A DNA stretch of 64,000 nucleotides, taken from positions 92,562-156,561 of the forward strand of contig BQKZ01000494.1 of assembly GCA_036244855.1 (NCBI GenBank). Reading direction: 5' to 3'. Made by a program: the position numbers and the translations under genes. The DNA is from Temnopleurus reevesii. Taxonomy: Eukaryota; Echinodermata; Echinoidea; Temnopleuroida; Temnopleuridae. The notes beneath the pieces were generated by a model. That model was not told the DNA's origin and did no database searches. It saw nothing but the letters and a program-made list of their open reading frames with translations. Shown here in pieces: positions 39,560-51,479 of this stretch (positions are counted from its first letter, which is position 1; each line of letters opens with the position of its first letter).

Positions 39560-40490
39560 CACACTAAGAAATTAGGGTACAGTTAGGGTCCAAAATCACG
39601 CAAAGTCACTAATTTGAACCCCGGCTTCCCGCCGACATCATCATTATACCCTATGAGGTTCAAAATTAATCTCATGTGATGAAAGCTGGTACGAAGGGTA
39701 CAACGTTGTACCCTCCCGATTTGAAACTATTGCAGAATACAGACCCCACTCTCTATACGTGATCGGAAATGAATGCTGATTTTGTTCTTATTTTACCTTT
39801 AGGAACTCTATTTCATACGTAATAGATTTAATTTATTACTATGTTTTTTATTCCGTTGATCCTTACAAGATTCGTAAGAAAAAAAAACATGAATACATCG
39901 ATGTTTTGGATAAAGTTTATAAATAGCAGACTAGAAAGGGAATACATCTTAACCAATGGCGAGCGAACGAGGCGACAGTGGCTGACCAATCAGGTGGCAC
40001 TATTTCACGAACAACGAGGGTCGGTATCGAGGGTCGATATCGAGGGTCAATAGTGACTGAGGCCCCGTGGCGTGCGCCTGAAATCCGTCTGTTCGGGACA
40101 GTCATATAGACTTGGGTTCGTTCCTGCCTGTGGGTTCGAAACCAGGTCGCATACCGTCTTTCGGGTGGAGACGTGAAGATGGCGACCCTCTTTCTCTCTT
40201 CTTCTTCTGGCGTAAATATTCAGAATTGAATGATACACGCCTCTAAACTACATTCTTTCCTTTCCTTTTTTGCCAAAGGCCAAAGATCTCATTTTGTACC
40301 CAAATGGTACAATTTTGCATCCCTGGGGTACAAATGTGTTCCAATAGGGTACAAACTTGTACCCTTGGTTGGGGTACAAAATTTCACCTCACATTTAGGG
40401 TTCAAACTTGTACCCCATATAGGGTTCACCCGGTGTTACATGGGATTATACCCCTAGGGGTGCAAAGTTGTACCCTAATTTCTTAGTGTG
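39560..40490. mobile_element. 931-bp TA-flanked non-autonomous DNA transposon
   Basis: Perfect inverted termini of 22 bases begin CACACTAAGAAATTAGGGTA, and both ends are flanked by TA (39558-39559 and 40491-40492), which fits a Tc1/mariner-type target duplication. There is no transposase frame. The right third (about 40295-40475) is packed with GGGTACAA and its complement TTGTACCC, giving short palindromes such as GGGTACAAACTTGTACCC. The middle carries a 13-bp tandem repeat (40015-40053) and a tRNA B-box-like GGTTCGAAACC near 40131, perhaps a nested SINE remnant. Perfect termini suggest a fairly recent insertion. Confidence 0.85.
40015..40053. repeat. 13-bp tandem repeat, three units
   Basis: Three adjacent units of the form CGAGGGTCGATAT, with one to three changes each, lie inside the 931 bp element. 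Confidence 0.85.
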
Positions 40491-42419
40491 TACCACAAAG
40501 ATATTTCCTATTTTTGGATGGGAATCAAAATTAAGATCACATGGCAATGATGCCTCATCAATTAACGCGTTTTTCTTCATTTTTGAAAAAAAAAAACGTT
40601 TTCAGCAAAATTTACTTGGTAGACATTGAACGCACTTATCAGTCACTGGCTAATCTTCAGCTTGAATATAGTTGTTCTACTATTGTATATTACTGACTGC
40701 ATTGATGCACCGACATTAACATTTACAAAGGAAACTTGAATCTATCATTTGCCATCATGTATTTTTCATTAAAACACCAAATTTGAACACTGGAGTTTCC
40801 TAATCTGTTTAAATCGTTCACAATATTTTCGTTGAGTAAAAAGCAGGTAGAAATTACATCAGTTAATGTAGGAAGGTGTAACTGTTTTTCAAAAATCCAA
40901 GTTGATTTAAGCTTACAACGCTCAAATTTCAATTAGAAGAAAGGGCTACTTATGTACGAATGTATTTATAGGTGCAATGATCCGCGAGTTCCAGCATTTG
41001 AGGTCAATAAGACGAATTTAGATTCTGATTTATATTTTTGATCACAATAAGTATGAAATATCATTCTAACAAAATTTCAATCGCCGCTATTAGATATGAA
41101 TGTGCCTTGTAAAACCTACATGGGCAAGAAGGAAAACCTGTATTCAATATGAAACGATAACGGCATGGTATATTTCAATGGAGCATGACTATGACGGATA
41201 TTTGTAGATAATATTATGAATAACAATGCGCATTTTTATTCATGTTTAAACAAAAATGGATGATGTGTCTCTCGGGAGCTTTCTCAAGGCGATATGATCA
41301 TGATTGATAGCTAGAGGATGAATTGAGCTTCTTGCCCTTGTCATTATCAAAGCTTTCAGATTTACAAATGTGTCGGATATCGTTTACAGAATGCTTAACC
41401 ACAATTCATGGGATGGAATTGGTAAAATATAGTTTACTGCACGTCTCCGAGTTGTTTCCATACTTTAGAAACGATTTCTTTGATTTAGACTACCCTGATT
41501 AAGGCTTATTGCTCTATATTTCAGTGTTAATCATCACTATATTGAATAATAGCAATATAAAGCTGCAATCATGACATTTCATTTTATTCTTGAGTTTCAT
41601 TATTGCCTCATACCACTAACGAGGGAGAGAATACACAAGGATTTCATTTAAAAAATTCTTCAAATATTAGTTGTAGAATTAGTTGTAGTATTCAGCTTGT
41701 TAAATGTCAAAAGTTTAACCTTTTTACTGAACAGTGGTTAGTACAAAATCCCATTTTGCCTCCTTTCACATTAAGTACATGAATTAAATAGAATAAATAA
41801 GAAACTATATATTGCTATCGAAATCTTACAATGATCAGAGTCCAATCCTTTGAAATTATTGGAAAGATATAAAGTATCTTGAGAGAAACGATCAATATCA
41901 AATTTCGAAATCTAAATTGACTTTACCAGATAAATGAGATATATCCAAATTTGTTGAAAAAATCCATAATCCGTTCATATATTTCAAAAAACGTTTTGTT
42001 TTCCCATCTATAAGAGATAATAATTCCCTGACAAATCGACAATATACATGAATATATCGGGACTAAACTATACCTTTTAAAAGTTTACGACACGCTTAAT
42101 TATTCAATTCTCAATATAATTTTGAACAATGCGGAAGCAGAAAAAGCCGATTGAGATCCTATATACCGATATGCAAAGATCATTTTGAATGAATTATAAA
42201 TAAAAACATTAAGCCCCAAAGTGGAATCAAAATCTTACTTTTAATGTTTATTACTATGTTTCTCTTTTTCTAGCTCTTTTTCATTAAAAAAATATGGAAG
42301 CGTTATTTCAATATGTTCCTTTACGGTTCTATCCAAATGCTTTCCACAGAAGACTTTGGCAGAAAATATCAATATGCTCTTACTCGATTTGTGTTCAATT
42401 TTTGTTTCTTCCCATGCAG

Positions 42420-42616
42420 GACGCGAAGCAGTGAAGACAAAACAATTCAGAATTGGTTACAGGTATGGTAGAGCATGGCAACCGCCCACATTCCTAGACG
42501 ACGATGTATACGGTGCAGAAAACTATGACAACCAACCATTCAAGGTACGGAATTTACCGCTCATTCAGAAGATCATTGCGGAACTCGAAGAAGCAGAAGA
42601 CAATAACGGTTATTAA
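42420..42616 (+). CDS. Secreted RYamide-like neuropeptide precursor, last coding exon
   Basis: This exon encodes residues 38-102 and the stop TAA. The acceptor is CTTCCCATGCAG, and phase 1 matches the upstream exon (G plus GA gives Gly38). Residues 46-55, QFRIGYRYGR, are the key motif: Gly-Arg after Tyr53 is a standard amidation plus monobasic cleavage signal. This predicts a peptide of 25 residues from Thr29, or a shorter one starting at Gln46 if Lys45 is cut (Gln could become pyroglutamate), ending GYRY-amide. An acidic spacer follows (LDDDVYGAENYDNQPF), then possible cuts at Lys79 and Arg81 and a C-terminal amphipathic acidic segment (LPLIQKIIAELEEAE). There are no cysteines outside the signal peptide, so it is not luqin-type in its C-terminal region. 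The -G-x-R-Y-amide end recalls RYamides and some kisspeptins, but nothing else matches, so the family is unassigned. Confidence 0.78.
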
Positions 42617-43664
42617 CAGATGCCTGCATCATAAAGGGGACAATAATCATTCGCCGTAACACAAAATATATTTCTATTTGTAAAAGATTTTGGACATAAC
42701 CAGCACTGGAAAAACAATCATCTTTTCGAGACAGCAGACTTTGACAAGATCACGTTTTTGCAGAGAGGGACTATGAACATGGGATAGACATCACACAAGT
42801 CAAAGTTATTATTGCTATTACATAGAGGTTATATTTTTATGGGCTTTAAAGTGTACATGTGTAACTTAATTTTCTCATTTTGTGTCCTGATTTGTTTTAA
42901 GGTGATTATGTTTTAAAATGACACCAAAAAAAGGGGGAAGAAAATTTGTAGGTCATGTTTCGGTTGTACCTTGGTTTAATTCATTTTTATTTTATGTTTT
43001 CGTTTTTATCCAAATTCATATTTTCGTGCTTGTTCATGTTTGTAAATTCACCTTGAATACAAAACTACGTGAAACATCTCTTTTTTTTTTAAAAGGACAT
43101 TGTTTGTATAAATACCGTAAACAAAAAACACAGCCAAACCTCTATTACATATGTTCTTTTTTCTTTTGTGCAATATCATAATGTATTTTTTATTTATAAA
43201 ACCCAACTACTATTTGGGTTTACTTAAGCGCAATATTCTGTTTTATGTTCTTTTTAAGTACAATCAGATTTCACCAATCTGATTTCCCTTTTTACTTGCT
43301 CAGTAATGATGGGTGAAAATCCAATGTTTAGTCGATTCATTAGAATAAATTTGTGATACATCTATCAAATATTTCTTAAATTCATGTCTATAATTTCAAA
43401 TTTGACGGCAATTTTTATCAATGAAAAGGATCAGTCAGGAAGTTATCTTTCATTTTAAATTTCACTGTCCTTGTAAATATTGTTGAAAATTACAGCTTCT
43501 GATTTTTTTAAAACAATATCTAAAGTTTGTAAAATACAGCTATTGTGCACATCGTGATTTTGGATGTGCTGTTGCTCAAAATACTAGTTGGAAATCATAG
43601 TTCAGAGCCTTTTACATGATTGTAGATTAGATATGATTTGAGATTCATTGTAGTCACATTCTTA

Positions 43665-43840
43665 GGGGATATTGTTCAAAAGTTGGACTTGATTGCAAGT
43701 TGCAGTCGATCAGAACGTGCCAATCAAAATCGTTGTTTCATGCGCATCATGTTAAATGCGCATACCGCGCGCGAATGAAAATGCGCGTTACAATTTGCAA
43801 AGTTGCAGTTGATTTGCAATTGATTTTGAGCAACATCCCC
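43665..43840. mobile_element. TTA-flanked MITE, PIF/Harbinger-like
   Basis: The termini are inverted: GGGGATATTGTTCAAAA on the left, and the reverse complement of the right end reads GGGGATGTTGCTCAAAA. Both sides carry TTA (43662-43664 and 43841-43843), the 3-bp target duplication typical of PIF/Harbinger elements. The 176 bp have no transposase. The subterminal regions are partly inverted too (TTGCAAGTTGCAGT-like), with a GCGC-rich centre. The 74-codon frame at 43700-43924 runs through it and is not a gene. Confidence 0.75.
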
Positions 43841-44759
43841 TTAGTCTTGTCTCATAACGAATTTAACAAAACTGATGTAGCTATAAACCATTCTAAACTG
43901 TTCCTACATTTGGTCTACCGATGACTACATAGAAAAATATATCCGTAAAGAAAATAGATTTCAGGGCTATCATATTATCTGTAAGCATATATTTTCCGAG
44001 TGCAAGGGAAACGTTGATGAGATGAGCTTGGTGATGTGCATATACTAAGATGATTGTCAAACGGATCTCCTATATTTTTGTTTGTGTATCACAGTCCTTC
44101 GAAACTTAGATTCTTCCTAATACATTGTTTTCATACAGCAACAAGATATCTTGAATCTTTTAGGGGATTACATGCTCGTATCAACGTTTATTACATTAAA
44201 CCTGAAAGAAAGAAAAAAAATGTTTGTGAGAATGGTGAAATATGCCGTAATCGGCTGGACTTTCCCTTCAGTAACAAATGGTCTTTGGCTCGTTGTCCTA
44301 GAAATACATCCAAACAGTGACAGTTCTCAAATTTAGGAGCATTATTCTGAATAGGATTATGGTGGAAGAGTACCTAAATGTTTTCATAAAAGCGTTATTA
44401 CAGCAAGTCGTTGTTCGAGGACAATATTTTGCCACTTCAGGACTTTTTGTAACATAATAATTATGACTCCTCTAGCATGATTTCAGAAGCACCACTAAAC
44501 GAATCACAAATTCTTGTATTTTTGGAGGTACAAAGTGAAATAGATTCATACGAAGTAAGTTGGACTTATAAATCTTATTAATTGTACATTTTATTCGTAA
44601 CTGTTCTACAATGGTTCTGTTTTCCCCCGTACTCTAAATGATCTTAAAACTGTAACATATGCCACCCACTAACAACATAGATGTATTCCATTCTCCCCTA
44701 ATACTGTACTTGTGTAAAGAGTTTTTATTGATATCTTCATAGTTTTCTTGTTTTTGTGA

Positions 44760-44765
44760 AATAAA
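44760..44765 (+). other. Candidate poly(A) signal of the peptide gene
   Basis: AATAAA is followed about 25-50 bases later by a GT-rich stretch (TTGTTGTGG, TGTGTGTATATATTTGTG), the expected downstream element. This is a stronger context than the AATAAA at 43344-43349. Confidence 0.5.
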
Positions 44766-46201
44766 CATTCCTCATTACAATGAATTGTTGTGGATAAATG
44801 TGTGTATATATTTGTGTACTCCAAACTATATCAGCTAGCTATATACCAACTATATCAAAACTTTTTATTTATGCTTATAGGGATGAAAAAGTCAATTTCA
44901 TCTTTTCGTGATATTGTGTTTTTTTTTAATTCATTAACAAATAAATTACATCACCTGTGCAAACAGCGACAAGACGAGAAAAATTATTAATCTAAGCCTC
45001 TTGTAGTAAATTTAGCAGAATTTGGAGTCAAGTGATTTTTGGAAGTGTTACGTAGTAGAATTCAAAAGTAAATAAATTGCTTCAAGGATTTGAAACTTTA
45101 TTCTGCATATTCCAGAAAATTTCATGAAAAAATATATGCACTACTAATATTAGAGACTAATTTAGGATTATTTCACTTCACAATTGGCTCACTATTCAGG
45201 ATGTACAATGGAGCAATATACATCATGCACCAGCTGACATCACTCATGTGTGAACACGATTACAATCTATTTCATAACATATGTACAAAACAGTTGAATT
45301 TGGGGATATTTTTAGAAATATAAAATAGTTGACCCTAATAATTTTAGAGTAGTGTGATTGAGCGAGTTTGTGGTATGATCTTTTATTTGATATTCATCTA
45401 ATTCAAAATAGCTGTTTGAGAGAAACATGTGTTCCATCAATTATTACTTGTAAAACATGTTGAATATATAAGAACTCTACATAATGCAAAATCCGTTGCT
45501 ATTTCAAAGAAATGCTGCATATAGCTTCCAATGTTCATGCATCACCGATTGCCATGATTTCTACATACTTATCTAAAACATATTTTGCGGATTTTTATTA
45601 ACTTTGAGATATGATTCATATACATGAATATTTGATTCAATTCCTATATGGTAACATTTTTTTTAATACAATTTTTGTTGTCAATTATCTGATAATGCAT
45701 ATTTATATAATTCATATAATAGATAACAATGCACAATTTTTATTGTATAATAACATCTTATTTACCCTAACATATCAACAGTTCTGAACTGTTCTGAAGA
45801 TAATGAACTTTATTCGATTGTCTCCTACAAACATCTCTTCTACATTTCTAGTATGGTCTCATTTCTTCGTTATATGCCACCATTTGGAATGCTTTGTTTG
45901 GATTAGGCGTCAACAGAGGGATATGGAATTTCACTATGAGCATAATGGACAAATTATTGAACAAAATAAACAATATCCATAGAAAGTATTACAATAGCTA
46001 GATGTAAAAATGGAAATACCCTTCCCTATTATTCTAAGGAAAATTTTGAACATGTTTCGCAGCTTTTCAGTGAATAAGACGGGAAGATTTCAATTGTAAT
46101 TATGTAGCTATTTTGAAGACTTGGTTGATCTTTTCTACCTTTTTTTCAATTAAATTATCCTTTATGCTCAACGCGATTGCGATTCTTTGTATAGTTGATA
46201 A

Positions 46202-46221
46202 TATAAATATTAATATTTATA
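46202..46221. repeat. Perfect 20-bp AT palindrome
   Basis: TATAAATATTAATATTTATA is its own reverse complement. In AT-rich DNA this can arise by chance; no function is implied. Confidence 0.9.
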
Positions 46222-48462
46222 CTATTCACATAGATTGACAGCCTGATTACTGCTTTATATCCATCAATGAATATCAAGGTATATCAAAGTGCGATTAGTC
46301 GACCTAAACTAGATTCCGTGAATAGGAAAGACATGAATAAAACATGACAGAGAGAAACAAAAGAGATAGACCGACGGATGATTAAAACCTAATCTAGTTC
46401 GGAATATATAATGAAAAAAAAAACCCATGGTCATTGATTTCTATTAAAAATCTAGAGTTTGAATTGAAACTGGGTAGATAGAAATGTATTGAAAGCAATG
46501 CCATCATTAAAAAAAAGGGTTGTGTATCACCATGCCTGAACATGGATATTTAATGCTTCCGTCTGGCTACTGAAATAATCCATTAAAAAAAGCAGTCTCA
46601 ATCTGGTAACCGAACGTGACAAAATCTGGGACAGATTTAATTATTTAGATCACAACAAGAACAAATGCAAACCCACACGCACGCACACATAATTCACACT
46701 AGACTCAACATTTATCTTTCTCAACACAGTCCTCATTTTTAGCCTAGAAAGTTTAATTGGTTCCGTAAAATCAATAGCATGACATCACAATGCAACCTCA
46801 CGATAGTACACACACAATTCAGTGAGTTCATATCTGCCTTTGATCAGATTTTTATTTAAATATCCCAAACTCTGAGAAAGTATATTAGAATTATTCATCT
46901 GACGATGGGCTGGCAGTTCTGTTCTTATGAAGGACAAATCCGGCGAAGAAAATTTATTTCCTTTGCTAATCCATTCGAAGATTTATCAGTCTAATAACAC
47001 TTTAAAAGTAAATAATGGGGACATTTTATTTATATCACTTAAAAAAGAACAACATTAAAACTTAAAAGAAAACACACATAAAAGATGAAAAGTTGGTAAC
47101 CTGCTGTATTTTCAGCCTTAGTCTATAGATGCTACTGCACATCACCCCCACACGAAATATGCCCCGCATCTATTGGAATTCTTCTCCTACTCTAAAACTA
47201 CCGTATTTCCAGCAGATTAGAGACGAGTCGAGAATGTTCCAGTAATAGAATAGCCTATTCAAAGAATACACAGGACGAATAATTACAAAAAGTTTGTCAA
47301 TTTGGTCCTCATGACTTAGCTCAGACCATGTGTAATTGGAACCGAGTAAAGATGAAATAACGAAAAATTATAGCCACAGCGGCTTATCAATAAGTTCATA
47401 TCTACCCTAGATAAGGATGACAGAAAAGTAGGATAATAAAAAGTAGGGAGTGTCTGATAACAAAATGATAATTATACACATACTAACTTTCTGGCTGGCT
47501 TGTGTGTAAAAATCAATATATTCTCAAATCATGCGTAAGGAAAAAAGTCCCTTTTCCAAAAAATTATGGAAATGAAGGTTCTCAAGACGGAAGTACAATG
47601 AAATGAAAATTTTGTTTTAATGACGATCTTTGGAATCCTGCTCACATAATCATGACAGTTATTGTGCATGAATGGGCATATTTACAAAAAGAATTATGGA
47701 AATGGGCATACTTTAAAAAAAAATTGTGAAAAAAATTGGGAAGTGCGTTTTCGTCAAAAGTATTTTATTTTAATTTGACCGTAAAACGCCCAGATTGATA
47801 GCATAGATGCTGATAATCAATAACTGAAACTCAAACTGAAACACATTTTTCTGAACCTACAACGATCTTTGTGTATATAGGGCTTTGTTTGCAGGGACCA
47901 ATCGCTAAAATGGTTTTAGCTAAGACTTGTTAATTTCTTTTGCCATCCTTTTAACAGAGACACAGACGATGGTATGTCTTTGTTAGAGGGTGGCCAAAGA
48001 AGTTAAGACGTCTCAACACAAAGAGGATAGCTAATACCCGTTTATTCAATTGGCCCAAGGATATCAAGTAACGATTAGAACCTACATAATCATTTTTTTC
48101 AACTTGTATCAATTTATCACTTTAATTCTAACGATAAATATTATTTCAATTCGATAGCAGTATTGCTAATTTCCCTGACTTTCTAAACAATATTTGTTTT
48201 CAGATCTATTAGCTCAGATATAATGTATTCTATCACAATCACTACGTTTACGGTTTACCTTTAGTTTAGCCACAAATGAAGACATTATGTCATGGCCACA
48301 CATTGCGTACCCTCACATTCTATGGCGTCACTTAAAAGTGTCCCCGTGGATATAATTTTGACACCTCAAGACTGGAATCGATATGTAATTGGATTGAAAA
48401 AGAGTTGAAATGCAAGACATGATCGAGTCAGGTAAGGGTGTAGGGGAGAGGAATGCAAACTA

Positions 48463-48643
48463 AAGGCCCGGGCACACCAAACACGGCACAGCATCACGGC
48501 ACGGTTTTTACGCGATATCTTGGTTGTTATTGGCTAGCGCACTCCTACGCGCAAAGGATGTTTAACAATTGGCCAATCACACGAGAGATATCGCGTTAAA
48601 ACCGTGCCGTGATGGCGTGCCGTGTTTGGTGTGCCCGGGCCTT
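48463..48643. mobile_element. GGCCC-type foldback MITE, well-preserved copy
   Basis: About 58 bases at each end are inverted repeats with only about three mismatches. They begin AAGGCCCGGGCACACCAAAC and run to an ACGCGATATCT boundary. TA flanks both ends (48461-48462 and 48644-48645). The whole 181 bp could fold into a hairpin with a loop of about 65 bases. It has no coding capacity. It is of the same family as 21348-21534 and much less diverged between its arms, suggesting a more recent insertion. Confidence 0.9.
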
Positions 48644-48701
48644 TAGGAGAGAGGTGATTTCACCTCGAAACCCTATCCAGTATGCCTAATAGGCTCGAAG
48701 G

Positions 48702-48866
48702 ATGGCGGAGAAACCCGTCGTCGCAACCTCTTTCACCAGGCGGCGGGGAGGAATGACCGTGGGCAACAAACAATCGAAGAACGCCAGCGTCAAACGTCAT
48801 CCCGGTATGCACCACCCAGCTCGGCGACCGCCTGACAAATTCGAAACCAGGAACATGTCATTTTAG
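48702..48866 (+). CDS. Short ORF in a GC-rich island, unknown
   Basis: A 54-residue frame starts at an ATG with A at -3 and G at +4, with an in-frame TAG 12 bases upstream, and ends in TAG. It reads MAEKPVVATSFTRRRGGMTV and onward and is very basic (RRR, KQSK, ARRPPDK). The island is clearly richer in G+C than its surroundings, which is what suggests coding or another constrained function. It begins about 55 bases after a MITE. No splice context, signal peptide or family was recognised; it may equally be part of an unrecognised repeat. Confidence 0.2.
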   Translation: MAEKPVVATSFTRRRGGMTVGNKQSKNASVKRHPGMHHPARRPPDKFETRNMSF

Positions 48867-50650
48867 GAGGATGAGAAAAAGGCTGGGGCTGCTTAGAATC
48901 ACGACATGGCGTCAGGGCTGGTGTCAGGTTCGCATCCGTGCTTCATGAACGTTGAGTGGAGTCCGTGATCCAGCATAACATCGTGAATCGATCACGTCCT
49001 CTCACCATCGATTTGTTGACGTAGTCTCTTCCGTGTTAAGGCATTAAGTTTACTTTTTGCTCTATTCTCTATCTCTCTTCTCAACAGTTTCTCTATTTTC
49101 AACTCTCGTCTTTATACCCCCATTCTTACTATTCATTTCCATCTCCTAATTCCTCCTTTTCGATTCTGTTAAATGATTGAATTATGTAGGTTATTCGTGA
49201 GAGTTCTTTGGGTGACGGGTAGATTAACATATCCTGAGTCGTGCTCTTATACTAATCAAGGTGTTATAAATAGATCACGTGCTAAATACTAACGATTGAT
49301 TTTTAAATATATTTTAATTCACGTGATTCGGATCATAAGTGAATCACTTCATGTGATTTCCAGATCAAAAATAGAAATGATTGTGATATCGGATATGATT
49401 GAAATACTTCTATGTCCTCTTGACTTTTTGGAATGTTTTGTCGAAGAAGAGTCCATTCGTTTATACTTATTAACATAATTAATCAGGTGTGGAGCTACAT
49501 ATAGGAGGCAGGGGCGGCCCTCCCCAGTAATTTTTTTCATGCAATGAAAAAAATTAAAAAAGAGAAGGAGTAGACAAGAGAGAAGAGGAGGGAAAGGGCA
49601 GAAAGAAAGAATAGGAATATCAAAAGTATTGAAATCCAGTTTTCTTGTTAAAATTCCATCATTTTCTGAAGCTCAGAACCCTATTCTTAAGAGTTGTTCT
49701 TGTGTTCTGTAATGTGCCACTAAGGTGTCAATGAACAGCTAAATGGCAGAGTTGATAACAGTTCCAGAATATGCGTCATGTAATTATTAAATTGTGCATA
49801 CCGTACGTAATAACAGAAGAAAAGTGATAACAATAACCGTACTTCCAACGATTCACTTGTCATGAAAGCATTGAATTCATTTGAAAATACGCCTCATATA
49901 TTCTGGAACGGCTGACATCTCTGTAATGGTAATTAGAAGCACCTTTTGAAATAAGATAATTCACAATTTGAGCGTAATGACCATTTTAATTGGACAATTA
50001 TTCGATCGGACTGTTTTCAATTGTATACTATACAGCTGATGCATGAAAAATACACATCAGGCATGAAAATCAGGAGACAAATGGGACACACTATTTGAGC
50101 AATACGCTAAAGTCACTAGCAATTTGGTCAAATTAAAATGAGAAGTATTTCATATATTCTAAGTTGCATAGACGTCGGGTGAAAAAATTATTCCTCAAAC
50201 CCTGAATTGCTTCTAAACCCAATTACCCCGATAAAATGATTATCTTGATCGAAGGCATATTTCCATAAATTGGTAAAGGAACAAGAAGCCAGCAATTCAC
50301 TCGCCCGTATATAGATAGGGGTAAATGTTTACAACTCCCACCCCCCCCCCCCATTAACCATATCCATAGATCTCCACGTCAGTGGATCAAATAAGTTTTT
50401 CCGAAAGAGACGGTTACAATACTTTATATTCTTACGTCCTAAATAAGATGGTTAATGGGTTTAGACCCCAGTCACATAGGATCCCGGAATCAACACGATT
50501 CAACACGACTCTTTGTTCACAGGCAGCTAACTGTGAACTGAACAAAGCTGAATACATAGATCTCCTCGGGGCAAAGGAGAATAGATTTTAATACATGTGT
50601 TAATACATTAATGTTACCAATAGGCAGGTTAGCCAAGGTAGGTTTTAGAA

Positions 50651-50755
50651 TGGAGTAACAGCTCAGAGTCATGAATGTGAAACACCTGGTCACATTCAAA
50701 AGATGAACAATACATAGGGCGATCCTTTAATGTTCGAGGTTCGATGCCGCCAAAT
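50651..50755 (+). mobile_element. tRNA-derived SINE
   Basis: An A-box-like sequence TAACAGCTCAGAGTC (50656-50670) is followed about 70 bases later by a good B box GGTTCGATGCC (50739-50749). Between them GGGCGATCCTTTAATG matches the SINE-like sequences near 62.5 and 62.8 kb. The A-B spacing is longer than in a tRNA gene and the folding is lost, so it is a retroposed tRNA derivative. Confidence 0.5.
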
Positions 50756-51479
50756 ACGACTTGAGTAATTTTAAGATTTAGGATGCGCAGTAAATTTAAG
50801 GTAAAAGTGCACATAAGTTACAAATGTGCAGTTGTATTAATGATAATTTTGGATCATAATCTTAAATTACAAGTCTCACTGTGTATTATTTATTGAGATA
50901 TAGCTAAGACACTGTAATTCACATGGACTCTTTTTGCTACAGATTTAAGTGTGTTCCGATTACTTCCGATCGTTGTATTTTTATATATATATATTAAGAT
51001 ATTGTTCTACCAAAGATCTTAAGGTCATTCGTGTAGATTAATGTCTACTTGTAGAAATCATTGTTTTAATTATTGCAAATTATGATCGATGGTACCAAAT
51101 TTCACTTAATTTATGTGCTTATGTATGTGCGATACTTGATTTACCTTGATTTACCTTGATGTTGGGTATAAAGTAAGTTGTCCCTCTGAAACCGTAACCT
51201 TACTTGACTTAGTATGAGATGGTGCATGCAAAAACCTGAGAAAATGTAATTACCGTCACAATGAAACTTTTGTTATTGTTAACGAATAATGGCTATTCTA
51301 GCAACGGGTTCAGTGATTGTTCTCCGTCTTGATGAAGCGTCTTATATAGGAAGCGCATATTTGCCAGCATTTTTGTCATTCTTTAAGACGCGGCATCAAA
51401 CCTACTTCAAAGAGGTGTTATTCCAGATGTAAAACTTTCTTTGGGTTAGCTAATAAATACAGATGTCGTACATTCTTTC

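Larger units (their letters stand above)
19818..42419 (+). other. 22.6-kb intron of the peptide gene
   Basis: The intron is inferred from the phase-1 donor at 19818 (GTACAT) and the acceptor CTTCCCATGCAG ending at 42419. It is AT-rich and loaded with repeats: a GGCCC MITE, CA and C runs, a foldback element, a SINE relic and a 931 bp TA-flanked element, all listed separately. An unlisted G run lies at 34551-34562. I found no further plus-strand exon that fits phase 1, but a small alternative exon cannot be excluded. One exon-like minus-strand stretch lies at 24982-25171. The long gap relies on the two exons belonging together; the evidence is phase compatibility and the coherent precursor they form. 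Confidence 0.6.
42617..44780 (+). other. Probable 3' untranslated region of the peptide gene
   Basis: The sequence after the stop is AT- and T-rich and has no coding signal. The best 3' end is the AATAAA at 44760; an earlier AATAAA at 43344 could be a minor site. A PIF/Harbinger-like MITE lies inside (43665-43840). The extent is inferred from the poly(A) signals only. Confidence 0.45.
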
